A DNA stretch of 64,000 nt from contig JAJFPB010000004.1 of assembly GCA_020881915.1 (NCBI GenBank), positions 2,046,001-2,110,000 on the forward strand. The letters run 5' to 3'. A program made the translations under genes and the position numbers. Positions 47,361 to 56,979 of the stretch are shown here, one piece after another; within the stretch, counting starts at the first letter, position 1, and the number at the start of each line of letters is the position of its first letter. Below the pieces are notes generated by a model. The model saw only the letters and a program-made list of their open reading frames with translations. It did no database searches and was not told the origin of the DNA. The stretch is from Paramyrothecium sp. XJ0827. Its lineage: Eukaryota; Ascomycota; Sordariomycetes; Hypocreales; Stachybotryaceae.

Positions 47361-47975
47361 GCAGGCATCAGTGCTAGGATGATACACCAAGACTACGCGA
47401 TATGATAGATTTTTAGCCCTTCTGGTTTTCTTCTTTCTGTTTTGGGATGTATGTAGGAACTTGCTAGTTTTGCCCTCTTTTTGTTCTTTTTTGTCAGCAA
47501 AGACGCAACGTTGAGTTGCTGTTCCGGACGGGTCGGTGTTTTTTTGGCGATGCACCACATGGTTACGAGGGTGGCATGCGTGGCTCGGGCTGCTTTTATC
47601 TAGCATGCGACGAGCAGCCATCATCATTACTGGGTTTCTTGGGTGGAGGTTCAGTTTGACATAGACACTGAACGAATAAAACGATTCACCTTTAAGCACA
47701 CCCGGTCCTATCCTTCATGCCACCCTCCTGTGCTCATGTCTTGTTGGTAATGGGCATCTGTTCTGGTAGATAGTTGTCTCCCCTCCGGAGCATCCAACGA
47801 TATACCCACCACATATTCTACGCTTCAGCGGCCCCGGAAGTTCAGTAACATTTAACTGATCAGAAGACATCCAATCGCTTCTGCCAACCTCAGGCGCTCG
47901 TGTTCTTTCCATCCAGCAAAACAAGACAAAAAGATCGAATGAATCCTCGACCGTCGGGGTAAAAGGAAAGACGAT
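47361..47975. other. Intergenic before the tRNA pair
   Basis: 3' flank of the upstream protein gene. No gene is seen. The stretch ends with the Pol III terminator-like T run of the first tRNA (TTTT on the minus strand at 47961-47964). Confidence 0.5.
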
Positions 47976-48047
47976 TGCTTACTCCGAGAATCGAACTCGA
48001 ACCTATCGCTTGGAAGGCGATAATCCTAACCATTAGACCAAGTAAGC
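47976..48047 (-). tRNA. tRNA-Gly(UCC), copy 1
   Basis: A 72-nt cloverleaf reads on the minus strand. The acceptor stem GCTTACT pairs with AGTAAGC and the discriminator base is A. The anticodon stem ATCGC/GCGAT encloses the loop CTTCCAA, giving anticodon UCC (Gly). The T arm has TCGAG-TTCGATT-CTCGG. No intron. A TTTT run 12 nt downstream can end Pol III transcription. Confidence 0.9.
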
Positions 48048-48135
48048 TACAGTTAAGACCCAGTAAGCTGCTTACGGTATTATCGAGAATTGGAAATCAT
48101 ATAGCATTCCAACATGAAAAAAAAAATAGAGTTTC

Positions 48136-48141
48136 AAAAAA
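48136..48141 (-). terminator. Pol III terminator of tRNA-Gly copy 2
   Basis: A run of six T on the minus strand, 10 nt downstream of the tRNA 3' end. Confidence 0.6.
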
Positions 48142-48150
48142 TTATGTCTT

Positions 48151-48222
48151 TGCTTACTCCGAGAATCGAACTCGAACCTATCGCTTGGAAGGCGATAATC
48201 CTAACCATTAGACCAAGTAAGC
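48151..48222 (-). tRNA. tRNA-Gly(UCC), copy 2
   Basis: The sequence is identical over 72 nt to the copy 175 nt away, with the same anticodon UCC. About 20 nt of 5'-flanking sequence (CTGGGTCTTAACTGTGG against ...GTAG) is also nearly the same, so the pair looks like a tandem duplication rather than independent genes. It has its own six-T terminator. Confidence 0.9.
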
Positions 48223-49484
48223 CACAGTTAAGACCCAGTAAGCAACCGTTGAAGGGGATCGAGAAAAGAACACCTATATTCTCACAATCGATTTACAGAG
48301 ATGATAGCTCCTCAAGATCAGGACTCGTGTAATCCCTGCCACTCTACAGAATATAGTAGTCGCGGTCACGATGGATTTGCCTCTTCTGTAGAGGATCGTC
48401 TTGCAAACGAATAAACCATTCGCGTATATTATTTATAATCTCTCATGACTTCATGCATGCAGCAGTCAAGCCCCTCATTCCCTCCAGTGCAATTGACGCT
48501 CACAGTTTGTGATATTGGGTAACGCCACTTTTGGGGCCTGTACATGTCACTCTCTTCCAACCAGACGCCATGGCCCGTGACAGACAGCCAAGCTGCACTC
48601 GGGGTCTATTTTAGATGCCGGTTTAGGTCATGCTCAGGCAACCAAGTGAGACACCTAGTCCTTGGCAATAAGCACTTCAATATCATTTGCAAAACATGTT
48701 GTTTTGCGACACCTTCAGTCTAGGAAATCGTAGCCGCAGCTGCCTCTGATTCTCAGCCTTGTGGGTGACTTCCGATATAGAGGGTCTGTGATTAACATGA
48801 AAACCGGGCTAAGCACGCTATAAGCGATTACTGCAGCAAGCCGTCCGTGACGGAGGTTTGACATGGAGATCCAGTCACAATTCTCCAAGTCTTTAACTAG
48901 ATATCCCCGGATGCATTCCGTTCCAAGTATAGTTGGCCACCGACTATACTCAAGAGTGACCTCTGTACCCTGGAATTCCCTCGACGGAAAGTACTATTTA
49001 TACAAGGCAAGACTTAAGGAGATTTGGTGCTTTTTTAGTGACAACCAAACGAAAAAAAAAAAAAGAAAGAAGAAGAAAAAAAAAGGAAAAAAGCGTAACA
49101 CTCGGAGCCTTTCACGTCCGGCTCCAGGAAGTTTTGTATAAGTGTGTTTGCTCGCCAAGGAGAGAAAGTCAAGAAGCCTAAGATCTTTGAAATACTGATA
49201 AGCATTATAAACAGATTAATGTTTCGTAACAACAACTACGAGCTACCTTCAACGTCCTACTAAACCAGATACAGCTTTTCTAACTCCGTGAAAAATCCGA
49301 ACCAGGTAGCTGTGTCTCTCGTATTGACCAGGAGACGTTAGACGATAGCAAGTGGCGATGGTCAATTGCTAGAATTGGTTGTCAGTCAAGTTGACTTTGG
49401 CAGCATAGCCATCGTGTGAAGATGGTTTAAACCTAATCAAAGTCCGCTAGTTAGCTAATGTTGTGTCAAGGATACAGCACATTT
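48223..49484. other. Intergenic with a purine tract
   Basis: No gene is seen. A poly-A/AAG tract of about 45 nt lies at 49050-49096. The rest probably holds the 3' flank of the minus-strand secreted-protein gene. Confidence 0.45.
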
Positions 49485-50163
49485 CTAAGCAGATTTACTC
49501 ACAGGCAGAGAGTAGTAAATGCTCCTGCACTCGTGACCGGGGCTGTCGCTAAACATAACGTTCCTATCATCCTTAAAGATCCTGAAGTTCTTGAAAGGGT
49601 TTCGGCCGGTTCTACATGCCACATCAGATATGTCTTCGGATACATGAATGGTGAAAGCGTAACATACCCGACCTCGGTGTAATCTGCCAAGGACTGGGCA
49701 CCGGGCCGCACTCTGAAGAAGAAGGTCACACTCGAACGGAAGGTACAAGAATGCTCGACGGTGCTTTCCCATAAGAAGAGCTGGCCGGAAATTCTGACGC
49801 AACGGTCCTCGATGTCGGGGACACGGTTGCAGTTGCTGTCATCGGCGCAGTACTGGGGTTTCTTTTGTCAGTAAACATACTCTCACGACGGTGTGCCAGA
49901 ATAGAGTGAACACTTACTACCACAAGTGAATATTGACTAAGAGGGCCGTGGACGCTCTGGCAGTTGACGAGGTGAACGCCTTCGGTAGCTCGCTTGCTCA
50001 GCTGGACCTTCTCACCTAAATCGAAACCGTCAACTGTAGTACCCTTGAGGTCGTTGTTTGAGCTGAGCAAAGAATCAGGTGCGGAATTCGCGGCAGCCCC
50101 GATGACAGCGGCTGCGGCGCCCATGGCGCAAGCGGCAAGGGTAAGAAGGTTGGATGAGAGCAT
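49485..50163 (-). CDS. Small secreted cysteine-containing protein with a Kex2-like site
   Basis: Three exons (50163-49918, 49852-49668, 49611-49485) encode 185 residues; both introns have GTAAGT/GTATGT donors and the frames join. Residues 1-22 are a signal peptide (MLSSNLLTLAACAMGAAAAV). A propeptide of about 35 residues ends at a KR dipeptide (LSKR, about 55-58), the kind of site cut by Kex2. The mature part begins ATEGVHLVNCQSV, continues with YCADDSNCN, and ends GHECRSIYYSLPV. I have seen this layout (HLVNC ... VVYCxDDSNC ... CxSIYY) in small secreted proteins of filamentous fungi. No enzyme motif is seen; an extracellular or host-interaction role is inference. The last codons after SLP could alternatively be removed by a further splice. 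Confidence 0.75.
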
Positions 50164-51619
50164 CTTGACAGTTTGGAAGCTCGTAGCTGCTTGGCTGGGA
50201 TTAAGTTAAAAGTGCTCGGATAGGCTAATGTGCTAAAATGGTTGCGACTGGGGAGTTTATTGCAGTGGCTGATATGATTCAAAAGGTAGGACATCAGGGT
50301 GATACTTGTACTTCTTCCTAGTCTCGAGTTTCCTGCTTGATGTTTTCAGGGACAGGCCAGAGCCGCAACTATCCAAGGCCACTTGATCCATCCAGTCTGT
50401 ACAACGACAAGTCCCCAGCAAGCCATGCTTATGCCAACCACGGAGAGTGTGTTGGTGTCAATAGCCCGTGGGATGTAGGGGCACAGAAACCAAGGGACCC
50501 ACTCCTAGGCAAACGTTGTTTGATACCCCGTAAAGGATGCAACGATAGTGGAAATGGAAGCAGTATCAACCAATTGGTAAAGACCTCCCTCTGGTGTCGG
50601 GTGCATTTGGACCGGCGGTGGCATAGGCACTGCCCCAGAAGGTATCAAGTAAGGTGTACTTGGAGTTCGAATACAATTCTAACATGGGATTATGAAGTCT
50701 CTATAACTTTCCAAGGGGCTTAGATCTGGCTTCGCTCTCACTATACTACACAGTATAAAATATAGAGACACAATCTGTTGAAAAGTTTTTTTATCACATT
50801 TGCGGGCATTGGGGAAATCACAGACAACCGCCTTTGATGTGTAGTACATCGTGCCGACCGAATTAGGCATCTTTACTCGTTCCGATCTTGGGTTTAATTG
50901 AGGACTGCCGGCTTGGAAGGTGGCTGCCATTGGACATGTCATCAAGGCGAAGAGCCTCAGACCGCCTCAAGGCTGCAAGCGATCCCGCCCGATGATCGGA
51001 AGCCCACCAGCTTGTTTCCCGTCTTATGTTTCGGGAAACATTGATCAATAATTGGATCCATCAGCAACTGTCTGCGGAACTGCCTAGGCATGTGGTCACC
51101 AATAAGTGATGAGATTACCTATCAAGGGTCCTCGAACGCTGCATTGGAGTCGCAAAGTAAACACACTGTAGATATCTTTACTTCTAAAGCCGTCTTTGTG
51201 TCTATCGCAATGCGGACACTGAGCTCCGGATTCGGGGCAACGAGTGTATCTTCTGCTGCACGTATTCGATACAATCACTCACCCTTACCCTTGGGCACGC
51301 TCCTCTTCGACGGCTAAAAATCCTTGCGGGGACAGTTGCCATAGATCCCACAATCATGCGAGTCTCCGATGGCTGCAAGCCCTCCTCACAAGGGTGTAGC
51401 CGCAGGCTCCACAACTATGCGGTTTTTCGATAACTACGAGGAGTCTAGAGCCTCCATATGCCGTATTTGGACACCATGCTTACCACCTCAGCCCAGAAGA
51501 GCCTCACTGTACGAACATCGCGGGACCCTGGCCATCGGCGCGTCATCAGCTGACTGCGGATTTGCATCAGCAGATAGATGGCAGGCTAACCACACCAAGC
51601 CAATACTTGGTAGAGCGCT
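50164..51619. other. Intergenic, no gene supported
   Basis: Scattered short frames on both strands, none with a start, splice signals and composition that agree. The region between 51000 and 51620 borders a pseudogene and may hold more of it. Confidence 0.4.
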
Positions 51620-52042
51620 TCATGATCCTCCATGAGAAAAGGACTTGTCAACCCTCGCCCACACTGCCCGTATAGGAAGCTCTCGGCTTCCCCGATGCCA
51701 AGATATGGTGTCATACGATTCGAAGTTGGCTGCAAGAACAGGCGGCATACGAAGATATCGGAGAAGTGATGGGAGCTCGTGCCTCTTAACAGCACTGGCA
51801 ATCAACGATGCATGGAAGAACGGCTCTCGAATCTCTTCCACCGAGACGCCGATCCTGTTTTCAGGGCACGCCTACCTTGCCTCCAACTCTTCTTCATATT
51901 CTCCAGCACTTCTAATCTCGCGCATGCCTCTATCCACGGTTGCAGACCGCAGACCCTTGCGTTTGATTTTCAAACATACCAGCTTGTAAGCTTCACGCGC
52001 GACTGTGCCTTGACTGTTCCTGATCGAACTGTCAAATGCTGT
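51620..52042 (-). pseudogene. Gene remnant with one in-frame TAG, unidentified
   Basis: One reading frame stays coding-like over about 140 codons on the minus strand but is broken by TAG at 51874-51872. Before the stop it reads REAYKLVCLKIKRKG ... EYEEELEAR. After it there are 83 codons: ENRIGVSVEEIREPFFHA, KRHELPSLLRYLRMPPVLAA, then SYDTISWHRGSRELPIRAVW, ending at a TGA at 51620. CAG to TAG is the change repeat-induced point mutation makes, and the 21-nt gap to the next AG is too short for an intron. Upstream the frame closes near 52043, where an AACAG|TC acceptor may mark an exon edge. I do not recognise the family. It could also be a live gene with an assembly error. Confidence 0.45.
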
Positions 52043-52621
52043 GGGTGAACATTATATAGTAATGACCAGTCACTGCTCGAGCAAACCATGCTGTTTGTCA
52101 CTGTCTTTCTTTAGGATTTTGCTTGATGCCGCCGTCGTCAATCATTCGGTCAAGGTGAAAGCAGGCCGAAATAGCTTGGGTACCCTTCTTGACCCTCCCA
52201 TATTCTGTTTTGGTGTTTGCTGAATGGAAGAGAGCAGTCCTCGAGGTTCTACTATGCTCAGTTTTTAGGTCCTTACTTGCCCGTCCAAGGGGACAAAGGG
52301 GAATTGATGCTGTGAACCAGATAAGTGCTCGCATGCTCTGTATTTATTTGTGAAAATACCAAGTATTTGCTTACATTGAAGCAAGCTGCGACGGCATTCA
52401 TAAACCTCGATACTCTCTCATGGCCAAAGATAGACGGCTATCGATAACATCGATACCATCCCCTGGCAAGTTCATAATCAAACACAAACACCACCCGCCC
52501 TACCGTGACGCCGACGCTTATCATGACAAATTTCAATACAATCCAGCTCCACTCACCAGAACAACTACCCAATACACCCTGATTTGGAGGCGAGTCTTCT
52601 CCTGCGAACGTGGAGGGTAAC
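52043..52621. other. Intergenic downstream of GCN5
   Basis: 3' flank of the minus-strand GCN5 gene. No gene is seen. Confidence 0.5.
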
Positions 52622-53971
52622 CTACTTCTCCGGTTCCAGGTGCGACCACTCCGGCACGGCCTTGATCTGCTGCCACATAAACTTCTCGAGTTTGTTCGCA
52701 GACTTGGCATATGGCGTGTTCTCGTTGTTGTACTTGCGGCAGTTGTCGAAAATGAGTCGTGCGTCCCTGGTAAAGTCCTCGGGGGTGGCGTACTGATCGG
52801 CCTCGAGCTTGCTTTCCATGGTACTGAGGTCCATCGGCTCCTTAATGACCTCGTAGTAGTCGGCAACGTCGTCGCGATTAACGGGGACAAGGAAGGGCCA
52901 CGCCGAGTTGTGGTTTTGCAAGTCGTTGAGCAGATGGAGTAGCTGGTTGTAGTTGGGCCCATGGCGGGGTTGGCGCGCAAGCTCGTCCATGTCCGGGGAC
53001 CAACCTGAGGCGCGAATCGCGGGAATATCGAGAGGGTTGATCTCACATATGCCGTTCTTCCAATCCTTCGGCGGTGGGTGCACATTATGCGACTTGGAGT
53101 AGGCGCGTATCTTGGCTTGAACGCACTCCTTCTGCTTCAGAAGCATACGGCCCATCTCGAGGTAACGGATGCGGGGCAGCATAGAGCACTGCATGATGGT
53201 TCCGCCCTCGTAATCCTTGATATAACCCATCCAGACCTTTTTGTCCAGCGTGATTTCCTTCGTGAAGCCCTGTTTCTTAAAGTAACCTATGGCATAGTTG
53301 TCAGCGTACGTCAAGAAGTGCATGACGTCGCTCGTGGCCTTGACGTAGTCCTTGAGATGGGACATAAGATGGGCACCGTAACCCTTGACCTGCTGGTCGG
53401 AGCTGATGGCACAGAAGACGATTTCGGCGAACTGGCGGCCTTTGAAGGGCCGGTACGTAATGCCGCCGACGACCTCGAGTGGCTTCTTGACGATGGCGAT
53501 CGAGAGATGGGTACGGTCGTAGACAAGTCGCGCAATGTAGTCCTTTGGCATCTTCGGTAGCTGTTTCTGGAAGATACATTTGAGGCCCGTAAGGATGATG
53601 AGTGACTCGCGCTCGTTGTCGTTGTTGACGACACGGAATTCGATTTCGCCGTTGCGTTCTTCGATGACTGCGGGCTATGTTGCGACAACCACGATCAGTA
53701 ACCAATCATCTGGGAGATGGGCGAAGGGCGCGCCGCCCCCGTTTGCCTACGTACCTTCTCCGGAAAAGGAATTCGTTTCATGACCGGTTTTTCCTCTGGC
53801 GGTTCGACAGAATCGTTCTGCTTGATGCGCTTAGCTGCCGAAGGAGAGGATGGCTCCTCCTCGGCCTTGCGCTTGACGCCTAGATCGCACAAACGTCAGA
53901 TTTCTCGGTATCATTGACATTGTAGAGACCGAGACGGGATACGCACCATTTTCTTCCTTGATTTCTGGCAT
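52622..53971 (-). CDS. GCN5: GCN5 histone acetyltransferase (SAGA catalytic subunit)
   Basis: Three exons (53971-53947, 53879-53755, 53674-52622) encode 400 residues. GCN5 acetylates histone H3 (mainly K9, K14) as part of SAGA/ADA complexes in the nucleus. The N-terminus is short, charged and basic. The GNAT fold starts near residue 60, with the general base Glu134 in [10 protein letters not shown] and the acetyl-CoA loop QVKGYGA (145-151), nearly as in yeast Gcn5. The C-terminal bromodomain (about 295-390) shows [15 protein letters not shown] and the acetyl-lysine-binding Asn in [10 protein letters not shown]. Length fits filamentous-fungal orthologues. The ATG is 321 bp from the divergent start of a small membrane-protein gene, so the two likely share a promoter region. 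Confidence 0.95.
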
Positions 53972-54292
53972 CGTAGACGAGCTTCGTCAATGGATTTGGG
54001 CCTCTCCTAGCATACGTGATGCAGGTTGTCGCGAAGCATCCATGTAGAGTGGGTAACATGGCTCGAAATTGCTTACGTTATCCGGGGAAGCAGCTCGCCC
54101 GGCACGCTAAACCCAACCGGTCTCTGGCCACGAATCGATAGTGAGAGCATGTGAAGCGACGTGAAGCTCTAGTAACGTGTAGCTCTGAACCTCCAAGCAA
54201 CAGCCAGAGGTACCGATCACGACGAAGCCCCAACATCGGCCCAACGTCTTCACAAGCTTCTCCGCAGATACGCAACGGCCTCTTCAGGGCCC

Positions 54293-54669
54293 ATGGATTC
54301 CTCGCTGCACGAAGTCTGGCAAGCTGCTGCTGGCAGTCCCTTCCTCCCAGCTATCGGCAAGGACAGCCAATTCCTCGTTGGCTTCGTCCTGCTCCTGCTG
54401 GGCCTGCTGATCACCGGTGTCTTTGCACTCAGTGAGTCCCTACAGAAACCCAATTGACTACTTGAGGATCGCTTTGGCTGATGCGTACGATTTTAGACCG
54501 CTCTCTGGTCAACATCCCCCTCCTCGGCCTCCCAGCTTCCCTGGCTGTTTCGTACGTCCCCGTCGAATTATTACTCGCGAAACCTCTTCGATCTGAGATC
54601 ATAGCATGCTAATCACTTTGCAGCTACGGAGTTGTCTATATGTTCTGTGCCGTCGGAGTCTACGTGTAA
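54293..54669 (+). CDS. 79-residue two-helix membrane protein
   Basis: Three small exons (54293-54431, 54497-54551, 54624-54669) encode 79 residues, each too short to stand out as an open frame. Both introns have GT(G/A)(A/C)GT-type donors and good acceptors (TTTTAG, TTTGCAG). The second has a CTAAT branch. The protein has two hydrophobic helices, about residues 28-46 (FLVGFVLLLLGLLITGVFA) and 55-79 (LLGLPASLAVSYGVVYM...), joined by a short loop LNRSLVNIP. It has no signal-peptide cleavage site. I believe similar short proteins are widespread in ascomycetes, but I cannot name a function. It is divergent from GCN5 and 191 bp before RAD1. Confidence 0.78.
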
Positions 54670-54860
54670 TATACCCCTTCAACAGTTCGGTGCGGCGCGG
54701 GTTGAAGTAGCTAGTTGGAGAAATACCAAGTCAACGACGACTTTTATCTTCTGCGATTTGACTACCTATTGTTATTGTTTCTCGAAATCCTATTGCGCAC
54801 GCTCCATTTACCGTTATTTGTCCTTGAGCATCCGAGTTCAGCGGCATTCTGCATCTTGAG

Positions 54861-55898
54861 ATGGCACCACAGGCAGGTAACAAACCAGCCTTCAGGGCGG
54901 TGGCCACCTCCACTAGGCCGCTGTATCAACTGCTCCGTTGCATCAATTTCGCCCCCTTAGTCCATGTGCAGATCACCGAAGAAGGCATACGATTCTCAGC
55001 GGACACCGCTCGCGTCATGCAAGGTACGAAACGATCTGCTCCATGCCCAGATTGGCCCGTCTAACCCTATGTAGGAGCTGTATTCCTGGACAAAGCTCTC
55101 TTCTCTGCGTACACGGTCAATCTGCCCACTCCTGATGGGGACGAAGCCCCGGAGCTGCCCGTCTTCCAATTGCCATTGGCATCCCTACTGGAAATCCTGC
55201 AAATCTTTGGGGCGGTCGACGTGGCTGCCCGCGCGCAGAAAGCCGAGCAAGACCCTTACCGCAGTAATCTACGCAACTACCGCCCAGATGCCTTCAGCAA
55301 CCAGACACTTGGCATCTCGGGCACATGCACGTTCTTGTATGGTGAAGATGGAGATCCCTTCAAAGTCACTATCGAAGAATCTGGTGTCAAGACCACGGCA
55401 GCTTTGACAACATACATGCCCGAAATGCCCGAAGACATACCTTTTGACCGTGAGGATGTCGTTTTCAAGATCATTATGCCGTCGCGTTCTCTTCTGGATT
55501 CCCTGGCCGAAATTTCGCCAATTGCGCCTAAGAAGCTGCACATCGTCGCTAGCAAAGGGTCGCCGTATCTCAGCCTTGCCGGGTTGGGCGACATTGGTAG
55601 CTCTAGTGTGGACTTTGCCAGAGGCAGGGAAGTGCTCGAGATCTTTAACATACAGCAGCGCTGGTCCCAGAGTTACAAGTTTGACCTGGTCAAGAATTCA
55701 ACCGAGGCGATGCGGATCGCAAGCAAGCTTAGCGTACGAGGAGATGGGCAAGGCGTCTTGAGCCTGCAGTTCATGGTTGATATGGAAGGCGGCAAGAAGA
55801 GCTTCTTGGACTTCCGATTTGTCCCATATCTTCAAGACCTTGAAGACGATGATGACGAGGAAGATGAAGTTGATACTGGAAACGGGAACGAAGACTAA
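54861..55898 (+). CDS. RAD1: RAD1 subunit of the 9-1-1 checkpoint clamp
   Basis: Two exons (54861-55023 and 55075-55898) encode 328 residues. RAD1 forms with RAD9 and HUS1 the PCNA-like ring loaded at damaged DNA to activate the ATR/Mec1 checkpoint. The N-terminus FRAVATSTRPLYQLLRCINF followed by VHVQITEEGIRFSADTARVMQGAVFL is characteristic of the Rad1/Rec1 family. Later segments include TCTFLYGEDGDPFKVTIEE and a DFRFVPYL strand near the end, as expected for the second PCNA-like domain. The C-terminus is a strongly acidic tail (EDDDDEEDEVD). The intron falls in the sequence for VMQ|G. Confidence 0.93.
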
Positions 55899-56547
55899 AC
55901 CAGATCCTCTAGATGGCCAATACTTTCCTTGCTTCTGTTACATTAAATGACAAGTTACACAAACTAGATCTGTCCCCTTGGCATACCAGAACCGTGCTGC
56001 GGATATGTGTGGAGGTGGTTGGATTCAGCCGCCATTCGATACGCTCAGGTTGAGCTGGCAACTTTGTTCCGAGACAGCACAGGAGATCCTTCGTATTGTT
56101 AGGTGACGGTAGTGAAGAAGCCCTTTAAAGCCCTTTCTCGGATACTTGAAGTTGGCGGGGGCAACTGAGACAAGGTGGTCGGCAGTGGAACGGCCTGAGC
56201 CCGATGGACGAACTTGTGGTGAAGGGATGTCTGAGACATGGACTTTTGACTGATGAACCACAACCCTCGCAATACGGGGGAATGGCTGGCCCCAGCCGGG
56301 ACTTTTCCCGGTTTGTGACGTCGTAAGATAAAAAGACTATAAACCGCCGGTTGTGCTGTACGAGAGGATCATCATCATCACCAGCACCATCACTATCACC
56401 AACAACTTCATCACTCACCAACAGTCGTCATCTTGATCATCGTCACCTTCATCATCGTCACCGCCCCCAACTGAGCATCCGCCACTCACATCACACGCCT
56501 GCATCAGCAACTAGTCGCCCACAGGACCCAGAAAACCGCGCTAAACC
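55899..56547. other. Intergenic with CRE-like site
   Basis: Holds the 3' flank of RAD1 and the promoter of the following small gene, with TGACGTCG at 56316 and a TATAAACC box about 20 bp later. The leader contains ATC/ACC triplet-rich sequence (ATCATCATCATCACC). Confidence 0.5.
56316..56323 (+). promoter_or_regulatory. CRE/ATF-like site TGACGTCG
   Basis: TGACGTCG, the core of bZIP (ATF/CREB) targets, followed by TATAAACC at about 56338. The pair sits about 210-230 bp before the ATG at 56548. Confidence 0.45.
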
Positions 56548-56979
56548 ATGATTCAACTACCCCCCGCTGTCATGGTTCGGCCCGCGGAGAAGACGGCGGT
56601 TCTGACAGTTCACGCCACAAAGGATTGTGCCTCCTACGACAGCGACACAGAAAGCATCAGATCTGACGACAGCTATGCGGAGGACAGTGAGATCGACGGC
56701 AGCGATGTCAGGGACGACCCCAAGGGCGATCAGAAGCAGGGTGTCAAGGGACGAGGGTCCAGGGTAGCAACCTGGTCACGGCGGGCGATGAGATCATTGC
56801 GAAACTGGTTCACACTGTGCCTCGGTGAGCAAGACACGGGTGATATGTGGTCGCAATACGACGACTATCAGAAACCGCTGTTGTTCAGCGCCCCTATGTA
56901 TACGCCGAGACATGCGGCAACGTCGTTTTTGAGGACCGCGACGCCTCGGAAGATGCGGGACGCCAATCGGTGCCTTTGA
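56548..56979 (+). CDS. Small acidic/basic protein of unknown function
   Basis: A single exon encodes 143 residues. The first half is Ser/Asp/Glu-rich (YDSDTESIRSDDSYAEDSE), then a basic segment (WSRRAMRSLRNWF), and a less biased C-terminus (MWSQYDDYQKPLLFSAPMY ... ATSFLRTATPRK). It has no signal peptide or recognised domain. It has its own promoter signals: a CRE-like site and a TATA box at a good distance. The composition is consistent with a real, rapidly evolving small protein, but I cannot exclude a chance frame. A second ATG at 56572 (MVRPAEK) is possible. Confidence 0.5.
   Translation: MIQLPPAVMVRPAEKTAVLTVHATKDCASYDSDTESIRSDDSYAEDSEIDGSDVRDDPKGDQKQGVKGRGSRVATWSRRAMRSLRNWFTLCLGEQDTGDMWSQYDDYQKPLLFSAPMYTPRHAATSFLRTATPRKMRDANRCL

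Noticed and set aside
47975..48332. Two plus-strand frames of 72-78 codons over the tRNA genes
   Set aside because: They are antisense readings of the two identical tRNA-Gly genes; their repeated peptide comes from the tRNA duplication.
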